DNA from: Nemopilema nomurai
Taxonomy: Eukaryota; Cnidaria; Scyphozoa; Rhizostomeae; Rhizostomatidae
DNA length: 64,000 nucleotides
Direction of reading: 5' to 3'
Assembly: GCA_003864495.1 (NCBI GenBank)
Contig: ML133402.1
Coordinates: 867,913-931,912 of the forward strand
The translations under genes were made by a program, and so were the position numbers. Under the pieces are notes generated by a model, which was given only the letters and a program-made list of their open reading frames with translations, made no database searches and was not told where the DNA came from. This document shows, piece after piece, positions 1 to 11,689 of this stretch (the first letter of the stretch is position 1; every line of letters begins with the position of its first letter).

Positions 1-1190
1 GCGATCTTGCAGTGAATGCCAGCCGAGACCTGGCTATGCTTTGTTTTAAGCAAGATTATGCGATCTTGCAGTGAATGCCAGCCGAGACCTGGCTATGCTT
101 TGTTTAAGCAAGATTATGCGATCTTGCAGTGAATGCCAGCCGAGACCTGGCTATGCTTTGTTTAAGCAAGATTATGCGATCTTGCAGTGAATGCCAGCCG
201 AGACCTGGCTATGCTTTGTTTTTAAGCAAGATTATGCGATCTTGCAGTGAATGCCAGCCGAGACTGGCTATGCTTTGTTTAAGCAAGATTATGCGATCTT
301 GCAGTGAATGCCAGCCGAGACCTGGCTATGCTTTGTTTTAAGCAAGATTATGCGATCTTGCAGTGAATGCCAGCCGAGACCTGGCTATGCTTTGTTTAAG
401 CAAGATTATGTGATCTTGCAGTGAATGCCAGCCGAGACCTGGCTATGCTTTGTTTAAGCAAGATTATGCGATCTTGCAGTGAATGCCAGCCGGACCTGGC
501 TATGCTTTGTTTAAGCAAGATTACGCGATCTTGCAGTGAATGCCAGCCGAGACCTGGCTATGCTTTGTTTTAAGCAAGATTATGCGATCTTGCAGTGAAT
601 GCCAGCCGAGACCTGGCTATGCTTTGTTTAAGCAAGATTATGCGATCTTGCAGTGAATGCCAGCCGAGACCTGGCTATGCTTTGTTTAAGCAAGATTATG
701 CGATCTTGCAGTGAATGCCAGCCGGACCTGGCTATGCTTTGTTTAAGCAAGATTACGCGATCTTGCAGTGAATGCCAGCCGGACCTGGCTATGCTTTGTT
801 TAAGCAAGATTACGCGATCTTGCAGTGAATGCCAGCCGGACCTGGCTATGCTTTGTTTAAGCAAGATTATGCGATCTTGCAGTGAATGCCAGCCGGACCT
901 GGCTATGCTTTGTTTAAGCAAGATTACGCGATCTTGCAGTGAATGCCAGCCGGACCTGGCTATGCTTTGTTTAAGCAAGATTACGCGATCTTGCAGTGAA
1001 TGCCAGCCGAGACCTGGCTATGCTTTGTTTAAGCAAGATTATGCGATCTTGCAGTGAATGCCAGCCGGACCTGGCTATGCTTTGTTTAAGCAAGATTATG
1101 CGATCTTGCAGTGAATGCCAGCCGGACCTGGCTATGCTTTGTTTAATGCAAGATTATGCGATCTTGCAGTGAATGGCTGCGATCTTGCAG
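1..1190. repeat. 58-bp tandem repeat array (minisatellite)
   Basis: About 20 head-to-tail copies of a unit that begins GCGATCTTGCAGTGAATGCC and continues through CTGGCTATGCTTTGTTTAAG to CAAGATTAT. Copies differ mainly by a GAGA versus GGA variant (58 or 57 bp), by one to two extra T in the TTT run, and by a TAT/TAC change near the unit end. The array starts before the window. The last copies decay around 1150-1190 (TTTAATGCAAG, then a shortened unit). Stretches of 57-bp copies keep long reading frames open because 57 is a multiple of three. The predicted peptides are only repeats of the unit, so I do not call them genes. Confidence 0.97.
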
Positions 1191-1374
1191 CTTCTGCTCT
1201 GCCAGTCTCCTTGTCTTTGGTCTGCTCTACGTTATATTCCACTTCTTCTTCTCGCCCCTTCCTCTACTCTCTCCTCACCTTCGGTGGGTGGGTCCCCGGG
1301 CCACATAGGTTTTAAGTAGAGGATAGTAGATTTTAGAGGTCGGTGTCTGGTGGGAACACAAAGTGTGTTCTGTG

Positions 1375-1600
1375 GGCGGGAATATGATTCCCAGTGGTGA
1401 CACCGACATAAAAGAATCGGTATTATCCAGGCAGTAGAAGGGCTGGTGCACCTAGCAAGCCCACTTCCTGGAATCTTAGCTTAGGACTTAGGGCCTTGGA
1501 GTAAATGGGGCAAGACATGTTGGGTTATAGTCATAAGTCAGTTAAATTAATATTATTGTCTTGGAATGTATTGTTTTTCGATGTAAGAGGGTGGGGTTAA
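1375..1600 (+). mobile_element. LTR-retrotransposon-like fragment, copy 1 (possible TRIM)
   Basis: First of two nearly identical direct copies (the other is at 1911-2135). It opens with a short palindrome GGGAAT-ATG-ATTCCC, followed at 1395-1407 by TGGTGACACCGAC. That motif has the form of a retrotransposon primer binding site, complementary to a tRNA 3' end finishing in CCA. It ends in a purine tract (AAGAGGGTGGGG, about 1585-1596) that looks like a polypurine tract. Only about 190 bp of non-coding sequence lies between the two motifs. This is the plan of a terminal-repeat retrotransposon in miniature, but complete flanking LTRs cannot be matched here, so the class is inferred. Confidence 0.55.
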
Positions 1601-1601
1601 A

Positions 1602-1929
1602 TGTTGTTTAGACCCCCGTTTAAACAGAGTTAATCCCCTCGTCATTCGCATTCCAGCCTCGCACTTATAGGTCGGGCGGTCAGACCGAGGCCGTTTATCC
1701 GGGACCCCCCTTAAGTAGGCGTTCCTACTCACGCGTGCTCATAGTGAGGCACGCATGGCCTTGGACTCGCCACAACCGTTTGTTGTGGCCTCGTAAGTTG
1801 TGCAAATCGCGTTCCCACCCTCCCACCCTCTTCTTCTGCCCTACCTCGTTCTTCCACCTTGCTGTCATTCTATTCCCGAGGACCTTTTCGTCTTACGGGC
1901 AGGTGCATCAGGCGGGAATATGATTCCCA
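1602..1929 (+). mobile_element. Possible solo/internal LTR between the two copies
   Basis: The segment between the purine tract of copy 1 and the primer-binding-like motif of copy 2 starts with TG (TGTTGTTTAGACC) and ends with CA (ATTCCCA), the usual LTR boundaries. It is GC-rich compared with its surroundings and has a pyrimidine-rich stretch around 1815-1860. No second full copy of this 328-bp segment is visible in the window; upstream of copy 1 only the last 19 or so bases agree. The LTR call is therefore tentative. Confidence 0.35.
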
Positions 1930-2135
1930 GTGGTGACACCGACATAAAAGAATCGGTATTATCCAGGCAGTAGAAGGGCTGGTGCACCTAGCAAGCCCAC
2001 TTCCTGGAATCTTAGCTTAGGACTTAGGGCCTTGGAGTAAATGGGGCAAGACATGTTGGGTTTAGTCATAAGTCAGTTAAATTAATATTATTGTCTTGGA
2101 ATGTATTGTTTTTCGATGTAAGAGGGTGGGGTTAA
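1911..2135 (+). mobile_element. LTR-retrotransposon-like fragment, copy 2 (possible TRIM)
   Basis: Second copy of the unit at 1375-1600, with only one or two differences seen (TTATAGTC in copy 1 against TTTAGTC here). The primer-binding-like motif is at 1931-1943 and the purine tract at about 2120-2131. The sequence after 2135 is unrelated to that after 1600. The near identity indicates a recent duplication or a tandem LTR-type arrangement. No gag or pol coding sequence is present. Confidence 0.55.
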
Positions 2136-3969
2136 CGTATCTTAAAATCTCCAGTGCCAATAGGAGGCCAGACATTCCCAAGTTTGTTCATTTAACAGCA
2201 TTTGCCAATGAGACACCGAAACAATCTTTCACTCAGTTACTCAATTGCGGTTCGTATGAACTGAAACAATCAACACAGACGAAGAAAATGTTGTGCATCC
2301 CACTGCAGTTAACCATGACGAAGCGGCGATACAAGTAACGCATCCTCCTTGGGTAAGTTGCAACGGCCTAAGATTTTTTTTCGAAAAACCTTTTTAAGGA
2401 TATGAATTCTCCACTTGTATTTTTATATTTTTGGTGGAATTGTTTTAAGGTCCTTTTCTAGTGGTAATCCTGTAATTTTTTCTAAATCACCTTGAAAGCA
2501 ATATCGTATGCGATAGCAGTAAAATTTTGACTAAAAACGTCATCCTATAGCTCTTGTGCGATTTTTCCAGGAAGATGTTATTAGAAACTACATTATACGT
2601 GAAAACTGCAAGCTTTCCATCCAAGTACGCTAAAGTGTCAGTTTCCAGCAGCAATACCCTGAACACGAATGTACTGATTCCAGAGGTGAGAAAGAATTTC
2701 GTTGTCCAACGCAAATTTGGTATTTTTTGCACTAGTGATGGTTTAAACAAAATGGTCTCCATTAACAATTTGAATTGCAGTACATTTTTATTCCAATAAG
2801 CTGCCTCTAAGATGCTTTGATAAATAACAAATAGAAATAAGCCAATTTTTTACCCTTTCAGTGTTACACATAGCTGGAAATTCTAGTACCTAAATTGGGC
2901 AAATAATGGTCACTCACCCTGACACAGCATTGAATAAATATTTCCATCTATTTGTTTATTTTTAGCTCATTGCTTATTGCATTCACAAACAAGACAAAAT
3001 CAGATGATTTCCGAAGTCGGATGTTTACAGGAAAACTTGAAAGAATCTTGTTTTGATTAGAAGTTGAGATTATGATGGATGCTCTCATTTCCTCTTTTTT
3101 ACAAATAATAATGAGGAAGCTATAACTCTTTTTCATTAAAAACTTAATGACTCTATCAATTTAATAATTAAAACTAATATATGAACACAAATATGTAATA
3201 TACATCAATAAATTTATGATTATAATACCATACAATTTGTTGTTGATGATTATCAGCTATCAAAACGATCCTACTAAAGGGTTTGCTTTCTGTTTCCTTA
3301 TTCTGCCAAAAAGCCCTAAATACATGGTGGATGTACGCTCCAAACTATTTGAAGAATACTATTCAAGGCGCCTTAAGAGCACAAAACCTATTTAGAAAAA
3401 ATTCGTGTATTTAAACTTAGAATTACCCTTTTGTTTCTCAGAAGCAAATTATAACTTGGTGGTTCCAGAAGAAAGTGGGTGCATGAACACACTTTTAAGA
3501 GATAGCCAAGTCTGTTAATTGACGTCATGAAAAACAAGCCATTTCAGAACCCTGTTTTTCAAAGTGATGAATTTTTAGTTCAGGAAATTGTCAAAAGTAA
3601 ATTCTATTCAACTTCCATAAAACCTAGGCACTATTTAATTTTGTTTCTAACTTTTCAAATTTAAGTAATAAAATTGGTAGGGGCGGCAGAACTAATCAAC
3701 TTTTTTAAGTGGTGAGGGAGATAAAAAGAGCTAAAAGCTAAATGAAATTACATTGGAGCAGAGAAAAAAGTTAATGGCATTTGCATGGCATCATATGTTA
3801 GTTCTTTAGGATATAGTATTTTCAGCTGAATATATGAGCATATTTTTGTGAAACTAGAATAAAAGACTAATCTGAAAAAAACTGGCCTGTGACTTATTTG
3901 AACTCATTATAATCTTAGCTTAAAAATTCATTTAATTTACATATCCTGTCTATGTGAAACTATGAAATG
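2136..3969. other. AT-rich intergenic DNA, no gene seen
   Basis: I see no coding region, RNA gene or clear repeat here. The short open frames show no recognisable motif and no splice-linked exons. Confidence 0.6.
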
Positions 3970-5815
3970 GTGGAAAAACTTGTACATTTCTGTTCTTCTT
4001 ACTTTTTCAATGCAAATTTTTTTTGGTTATTGAAGAACAGTGTTATTTGAAGGGTGTTATGGCAAGTGGACGACATGTGCCAAAATGAGGAACTGCAATG
4101 CCCAGTCTAAGTAAAACACTGAAAAAAAAGATTTTTGTTTGTTACTTTTTCAAAGCATATTCTCTCTTGGTTATTCATTGATGTCTAATGAAGATCAGTG
4201 TGGTTTGTGGGATGTTATGGCGATTGGGCGACATGTGCCAAATTTTGGTACTGGAATGCCCAGTCTAAGTAAAACACTGAAATGGAAGAAAACTGGCACC
4301 TTTTTGTTTGCCACGTTTTCAAAGCATATTCTCTTTTGGTTATTCCTCGTTGTCTAATGAAGATCAGTGTGGTTTGTGGGAAGTTATGGCGATTGGGCAA
4401 CATGTGCCAAATTTTGGTACTGGAATGCCCAGTCCAAGTAAAACACTGAAATGGAAGAAAACTGGCACCTTTTTGTTTGCCACGTTTTCAAATCATACTC
4501 TCTTTTGGTTATTCATCGATGTCTAATGAAGATCAGTGTGGTTTGTGGGATGTTATGGCGATTGGGCAACATGTGCCAAATTTTGGTACTGAAATGCCCA
4601 GTCTAAGTAAAACACTGAAATGGCTGAAAACTTGCACCTTTTTGTCTGCCATGTTTTCAAAGCATATTCTCTTTTGGTTATTCATCGATGTCTAACGAAG
4701 ATCAGTGTGGTTTGTGGGATGTTATGGCGATTGGGCGAAATGTGCCAAATTTTGGTACTGGAATGCCCAGTCTAAGTAAAACACTGAAATGGAAGAAAAC
4801 TGGCACCTTTTTGTTTGCCACGTTTTTAAATCATACTCTCTTTTGGTCATTCATCGATGTCTAACGAAGATCAGTGTGGTTTGTGGGATGTTATGGCGAT
4901 TGGGCGAAATGTGCCAAATTTTGGTACTGGAATGCCCAGTCTAAGTAAACACTGAAATGGAAGAAAACTGGCACCTTTTTGTTTGCCACGTTTTCAAATC
5001 ATACTCTTTTTGGTCATTCAGCGATGTCTAACGAAGATCAGTATGGTTTGTGGGATGTTATGGCGATTGGGCAACATATGCCAAATTTTGGTACTGGAAT
5101 GCCCAGTCTAAGTTAAACACTGAAATGGAAGAAAACTGGCACCTTTTTGTTTGGTGCTTTTAAAAGCACATTTCTTTTGGTTATTCATCGATGTCTAATG
5201 AAGATCAGTGTGGTTTGTGGGATGTTATGGCGATTGGGCAACATGTGCCAAATTTTGGTACTGGAATGCCCAGTCTAAGTAAAACACTGAAATGGCCGAA
5301 AACTTGCACCTTTTTTTTGTCTGCCACGTTTTCAAATCATACTCTCTTTTGGTCATTCATCGATGTCTAACGAAGATCAGTGTGGTTTGTGGGATGTTAT
5401 GGCGATTGGGCAACATGTGCCAAATTTTGGTACTGGAATGCCCAGTCTAAGTAAAACACTGAAATGGCCGAAAACTTGCACCTTTTTGTCTGCCATGTTT
5501 TCAAAGCACATTCTCTTTTGGTCATTCATCGATGTCTAACGAAGATCAGTGTGGTTTGTGGGATGTTATGGCGATTGGGCAACATGTGCCAAATTTTGGT
5601 ACTGGAATGCCCAGTCTAAGTAAAACACTGAAATGGCCGAAAACTTGCACCTTTTTGTCTGCCATGTTTTCAAAGCACATTCTCTTTTGGTTATTCATCG
5701 ATGTCTAATGAAGAACAGTGTGGTTTGTGAGATGTTATGGCAATTGGGCGGCATGTGCCAAATTTAGGTACTGAAATGCCCAGTCTAAGTAAAACACTGA
5801 AATGGAAGTTTTAAA
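3970..5815 (+). repeat. 169-bp satellite array, left arm
   Basis: About eleven head-to-tail copies of a 169-bp unit (spacing 4139, 4308, 4477). Recognisable landmarks in each copy are CATCGATGTCTAATGAAGAT, GATGTTATGGCGATTGGGC, GGTACTGGAATGCCCAGTC and AAAACACTGAAATGG. The first copy (about 3970-4130) is diverged and the last breaks off after AAAACACTGAAATGGAAG near 5813. Each unit carries an open frame of about 72 codons, but 169 is not a multiple of three, so successive units do not form one frame. I read this as non-coding satellite DNA. Confidence 0.95.
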
Positions 5816-6597
5816 TTTAGATTCGGCAATGTCCAAGTTTATGTGAAGCACTGAAAAAGTTTTGTACAGTAATATCCCGCAATCCCTTGTATAAGAAACG
5901 CAATGTTAATAAATTCCAGACTGGCGAAGACCTGAAAAAATGGGAAACTCGAAAATATTGGAATAAGTAGAATAATCTGTACTGGAATCACCTACATAGC
6001 AAGTTCTGAAGGCTCAAGGGTTGCTTTCTAGATTATTGTGGCTTTATTCAGAGGGAACTACCCGAATAGCTCTGAAATGATAGTGATAAACCCGGTTGTA
6101 ATATTCCCAGCCTTTCCTGCGCCAATGTCCTATACGCATTTGGGGTTCCCTTGGAAATTATCCGCAATGTACCTAAAATTTCCAAAATGAGCTTAGGTTG
6201 CCAATTGGAGAGAGAAGCAAGAAACCGATTAACGAAGCAAAGTAATTCATAAAAAGACGTAACGATAGGCATTTTATTTGACATCTGCTCTAATTCTGAG
6301 ATTTTTTCTGTATTTTAGGGCTTCAACTATTTCGAAGGAAAGAAAATAAACGTAAAAAGATCCTAAAGAAAGAAACAGTGTTTCTTGTCCTACTAAAACC
6401 TCAATATCGAACAATATTAAGAATCACATTCCTCCTTAACTTCCATAACATTGGCTTCCTTATATCTCAGCATGAATTCTCTTTGAGGTGAAACAATGTA
6501 ACTGAAAATGACATGGTACAAGATTATTGCATATAATAACTTCATATCTTTGCTTTTAGATAGCTTAACATTCAATGCTTTCCAAAACAATATTCTT
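5816..6597. other. Spacer between the inverted satellite arms
   Basis: About 780 bp of unique-looking AT-rich DNA separates the left array from the opposite-orientation right array. An open frame of 78 codons on the minus strand (6048-6284) has no recognisable domain. I see no transposase or recombinase remnant. The start of the spacer (about 5820-5870) still resembles a badly decayed satellite copy, with CAATGTCCAAGTTTATGTGAAGCACTG. Confidence 0.6.
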
Positions 6598-8893
6598 CCA
6601 TTTCAGTGTTTTACTTAGACTGGGCATTCCAGTACCAAAATTTGGCACATGTTGCCCAATCGCCATAACTTCCCACAAACCACACTGATCTTTATTAGAC
6701 ATCGATGAATAACCAAAAGAGAATATGCTTTGAAAACGTGGCAAACAAAAATATGCAAGTTTTCGGCCATTTCAGTGTTTTACTTAGACTGGGCATTCCA
6801 GTACCAAAATTTGGCACATGTTGCCCAATCGCCATAACTTCCCACAAACCACACTGATCTCATTAGACAACGATGAATAACCAAAAGAGAATATGCTTTG
6901 AAAACGTGGCAAACAAAAAGGTGCCAGTTTTCTTCCATTTCAGTGTTTTACTTAGACTGGGCATTCCAGTACCAAATTTGGCACATGTTGCCCAATCGCC
7001 ATAACATCCCACAAACCACACTGATCTTCATTAGACATCGATGAATAACCAAAAGAGAATATGCTTTGAAAACGTGGCAAACAAAAATGCAGTTTTCTTC
7101 CATTTCAGTGTTTTACTTAGACTGGGCATTCCAGTACCAAAATTTGGCACATGTTGCCCAATCGCCATAACTTCCCACAAACCACACTGATCTTCATTAG
7201 ACAACGATGAATAACCAAAAGAGAATATGCTTTGAAAACGTGGCAAACAAAAAGGTGCCAGTTTTCTTCCATTTCAGTGTTTTACTTAGACTGGGCATTC
7301 CAGTACCAAAATTTGGCACATGTTGCCCAATCGCCATAACATCCCACAAACCACACTGATCTTCATTAGACATCGATGAATAACCAAAAGAGAATATGCT
7401 TTGAAAACGTGGCAAACAAAAAGGTGCCAGTTTTCTTCCATTTCAGTGTTTTACTTGACTGGGCATTCCAGTACCAAAATTTGGCACATGTTGCCCAATC
7501 GCCATAACATCCCACAAACCACACTGATCTTCATTAGACATCGATGAATAACCAAAAGAGAATATGCTTTGAAAACGTGGCAAACAAAAAGGTGCCAGTT
7601 TTCTTCCATTTCAGTGTTTTACTTAGACTGGGCATTCCAGTACCAAAATTTGGCACATGTTGCCCAATCGCCATAACATCCCACAAACCACACTGATCTT
7701 CATTAGACATCGATGAATAACCAAAAGAGAATATGCTTTGAAAAGCAAACAAAAAGGTGCCAGTTTTCTTCCATTTCAGTGTTTTACTTAGACTGGGCAT
7801 TCCAGTACCAAAATTTGGCACATGTCGCCCAATCGCCATAACATCCCACAAACCACACTGATCTTCATTAGACATCGATGAATAACCAGAAGAGAATATG
7901 CTTTGAAAACGTGGCAAACAAAAAGGTGCCAGTTTTCTTCTATTTCAGTGTTTTACTTAGACTGGGCATTCCAGTACCAAAATTTGGCACATGTTGCCCA
8001 ATCGCCATAACTCCCACAAACCACACTGATCTTCATTAGACATCGATGAATAACCAGAAGAGAATATGCTTTGAAAACGTGGCAAACAAAAAGGTGCCAG
8101 TTTTCTTCTATTTCAGTGTTTTACTTAGACTGGGCATTCCAGTACCAAATTTGGCACATGTTGCCCAATCGCCATAACATCCCACAAACCACACTGATCT
8201 TCATTAGACATCGATGAATAACCAAAAGAGAGTATGATTTGAAAACGTGGCAAACAAAAAGGTGCCAGTTTTCTTCTATTTCAATGTTTTACTTAGACTG
8301 GGCATTCCAGTACCAAAATTTGGCACATGTTGCCCAATCGCCATAACTTCCCACAAACCACACTGATCTTCATTAGACAACAAGGAATAACCAAAAGAGA
8401 ATATGCTTTGAAAACGTGGCAAACAAAAAGGTGCCAGTTTTTTTCCATTTCAGTGTTTTACTTACACTGGGCATTCCAGTACCAAATCTTGGCACATTTT
8501 GCCCCATCACCATAACATCCCACAAACCACACTGATCTTTATTAGACATCGATGAATAACCAAAAGAGAATATGCTTTGAAAACGTGGCAAACAAAAAGG
8601 TGCCAGTTTTCTTCCATTTCAGTGTTTTACTTGGACTGGGCATTCCAGTACCAAAATTTGGCACATGTTGCCCAATCGCCATAACTTCCCACAAACCACA
8701 CTGATCTTCATTAGACATTGATGAATAACCAAAAGAGAATATGCTTTGAAAACGTGGCAAAGAAAAAGGTACCAGTTTTCTTCCATTTCAGTGTTTTACT
8801 TAGACTGGGCATTTCAGTACCTGAATTTGGAACATGTCCCCTTCTTCGCTTAACATGAAAGAGCCATATTTCTTCACAATGATCTTCCATAAG
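6598..8893 (-). repeat. 169-bp satellite array, right arm (inverted)
   Basis: About fourteen copies of the same 169-bp unit as at 3970-5815, here as the reverse complement (CCATTTCAGTGTTTTACTTAG, CATTCCAGTACC, GCCCAATCGCCATAACATCC). Copies are more uniform than in the left arm; a few have small deletions, for example a loss near 7083 and one at about 7744. The outermost copy (8800-8893) is diverged. Together with the left arm this makes an inverted repeat of roughly 1.8-2.3 kb per arm. Confidence 0.95.
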
Positions 8894-9937
8894 GAAATTT
8901 GCTCTAATCAATACTAAAAACAAATGTATCCATTTTATACCATTGTGCATAATTATTCTTGAAGTTAAGTGTTCAATTATTCATTAAAGAATGCAGGAAT
9001 GGAGTAGTCTGTATAGGGAAAGATCTTTTTCTGATTATTTTGTAAGGAAATTTTAATCAAAATAATTGTGAAAATTTGATGAGAAACAGCAAAAGGGGAC
9101 AACAAAGATAACAAGAAATTCATAGGCTCTTTCAACCTTCTACTGAGTCTTTTTTGCTACGTTTCTAAAATACACAATGGTTCAATACACAATGCATGCA
9201 ATGGTTCATAATATTGGTAGGTTTTTTAATTTGTGTGTTCAGTTTGTTATAGTTGGGATACAGGGATATGCTTTAGCTATTAGCACAACCTGCAAAGAAT
9301 TTGGGTTAATCAAAAAAAGAGATATATTGAAAAATATCCACCAAAAAGTTGGTTCTGGGAATTTTGCTTTCTGTTCCCAAACTAATCACCAAATTTCTTT
9401 ACTGCTGCTAGTTCATTGTAGAAATATTATGCAGATATTTGATACCCTTCCTATTAGGGGCGGCCTTTGAAGATATTGCTGTTATTAGTCTAATACCTCT
9501 TTTCTGAGGCATGAATTTTCTTTCAGGTGTGTTTTTTATTTATTGTGCACTGTTCTTGAAAGCAATGAAAAATTGCACCATTCTGCATTTGCAATGAGCT
9601 TTGTATCTAAAAGTCATTATAAGGGCATTTCCTATTTAAAAGAAAGGTGTGGCCAAAAACTCCATGTTGTTTTATTTGGGAAAGTAATACCACTCCGGCA
9701 GCGCTACGCACCACCCCTGCTTCCTATTTACAGTCTAGTCAAAAAAGTGTCACTTATTTTGGCAATATAAAGCTAAAATGGAATATGTGCCAATAAAGAA
9801 TAGAAAAACAATGGGAAATTGTCATTTGATACAGATATCTCTGGTGCAAGGTACATTGATTCAACACAACTGGTCCTGATTAAAGGCAACTACAAATCAG
9901 AACAGCTGAAGAAATTTAAATTTGTATCCTCCCGCGT
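8894..9937. other. Intergenic DNA, no gene seen
   Basis: AT-rich sequence with only short open frames (for example 9177-9470 plus) that show no motif I recognise. No RNA gene or repeat was seen. Confidence 0.5.
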
Positions 9938-10327
9938 TATACACGCTTTTTTATAAGGAACCTACCACAAGGCCTAGTTCCAAAAGTTCCTTATTCGTAG
10001 ACCTCAAGTCATCAGATTTTAGTAACGAAGTTTCTTAAAAGTTCCTTAATTTTCACTGCACATCAATAAGCCGTAACACTTAATAGAGAGAGGGGCGAGA
10101 TAGAATATGCGGAAACTACTCCATAAAGCACTTGACACACAAATAGCAAACAATCTATGCGAGTATTGGCTGCAAATTAATGGAACGGGCTTTTTAGCCC
10201 TTGATGCTTGCAGTTATAAACAATTTTCAAATCGAAAAGTTCCTTAGGGATTTCGTTTTTTATATATTTCGGCCTTCTACATGTAGGTTCCTTATAAAGT
10301 GGTTCCTTATAAAAAGCGTGTGGTATA
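9938..10327. mobile_element. MITE-like non-autonomous DNA transposon
   Basis: The left end reads TATACACGCTTTTTTATAAG followed by GAACC. The right end, as reverse complement, reads TATACCACACGCTTTTTATA followed by AGGAACC. These are terminal inverted repeats of about 25-27 bp with a 2-base indel. The short motif TTCCTTA (or its complement) recurs inside, near 9987, 10041, 10240, 10289 and 10304, as subterminal transposase-binding sites often do. There is no coding frame. A TA or TATA target site is possible, which would fit a Tc1/mariner-type element, but the family is not determined. Confidence 0.75.
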
Positions 10328-11689
10328 GGTATGAGGAACCAGGGGAAGATTAGTTGTTAGGCTAACCAGGTTTTTCCTCTCTTTAAATAAAGTTCATCTA
10401 TCAAACTAAGAAAAATAACTGTTTAGCTTTCTATTTAGGTTTTTTGCCCCACTGACCACCCTCTATTTACGCCAATTTTGTTTACGAGTTTTGTGTAAAA
10501 TAAAAAAATTCGCAATTCCAGTGACAGGGTTGCTGATGCCCCGGTCCCAGTGAACTTTCAGCTGCCTTTTTTGGCCTCGGCCTTCGTCGAGAAGATAACT
10601 TTGGGCCTTTATCGAAGGTACTGTATATGGGACTACTAGTTCTTGAACGCGAAGGTGCAAAACAAAAGTTGCAGTTGAACCTTTGCATGTAGAGGCTGTC
10701 CACTGGGTTCCCTGTTACCGAGAGAATGCAACAGAATAGAAAGAACCAAGCTCTGGCCCACTGGCAATATCTCGTATATTTCTATCCAAAGGTTCCATCT
10801 GCCAGATCACGAGAAAAGTACGAAGGAGGGTCGATTCCGTGCCATTGCTAGGCCTACAGCATCAACAGAGTGGCCTCATATTGACTGCATTTTCTATTTA
10901 AACGAGATTTTCGTTGGGTGGATAAATCCCTGAATCAGGGACGTTTCATTCCTGCTCTGTTGTTTGGACACACGAGGGATTGGATGACAAGATGTTTGGT
11001 CCCTCTCACTGAAACACCTTCTTCGGTTGTTACTCTCGATAAACAATAGTGTGTATTTATCAATGCTTGCTTTCCATACCGCCCTGAATGTCCTTTGCAG
11101 ACGTCTAGGGCTATATGTTTACCAACTAATGGTGTTTGTTTAGCTTTTGTTCCCTGTGATAACAAGAGCTGGTTTCAGCAAACTGTGAACTTTTGATGAC
11201 GCTTCACAAAAAAGTTCACCAACGAAGAATTAACCTTATCATCAAGACCACTATTTTCAGAATATATTGGTTAAGTGCTAATTGATTATTGTTGTACATA
11301 GTTCAAGCAGTACAAAGTATGCATTTCTTACTTTTTCGAAAAAAAATTACAACATGAAAGCATGTTAATTTAGCAAACAAAACAATTTCAAAAAACTTTT
11401 GCAACGATGATCTTCATAAACTGAAGTCGTTACGATGTAATTTCTGGTTAAACGAATTGATCAATGAAGGGTTTCATTCGAAGGCCGAGGGGCATGTGTT
11501 TGATTGGTCAATTTGTTTTGTTGGATTCGTACATGTTGACACAAGCGGCATCAATACCTGCCGCAAAATATCCGAAATCACCAAACAAAGACTAACACTT
11601 GGAAGAAAGCAGGTGAAAGACACACGGCTCCTTGCAGCTTCTCGTTCTGGTAACTGTCATTCGGAGACTTGCAGTACGTTGTAGCGAAA
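10328..11689. other. Intergenic DNA upstream of the first transgelin gene
   Basis: Minus-strand open frames at 10463-10703 and 10935-11165 overlap in two frames and match nothing I recognise. The region just before 11690 is presumably 5' UTR or promoter of the transgelin gene, but I see no clear TATA or CArG box. Confidence 0.4.

Noticed and set aside
129..1057. Open frames on both strands through the 58-bp array (up to 134 codons)
   Set aside because: They are only translations of the repeat unit. Frames stay open where copies are 57 bp long; there is no start context or domain.
1..1190. CRISPR-like look of regularly spaced repeats
   Set aside because: The units are contiguous with no unique spacers, and the DNA is clearly from an intron-rich animal.
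1375..2135. Hammerhead-ribozyme-bearing retrozyme
   Set aside because: I looked for the CTGATGA...GAAA core in and around the LTR-like copies and did not see it.
10463..11165. Minus-strand frames as a retrotransposon or gene remnant
   Set aside because: Two overlapping frames and no recognisable catalytic or zinc-binding motif. There is not enough to call a pseudogene.
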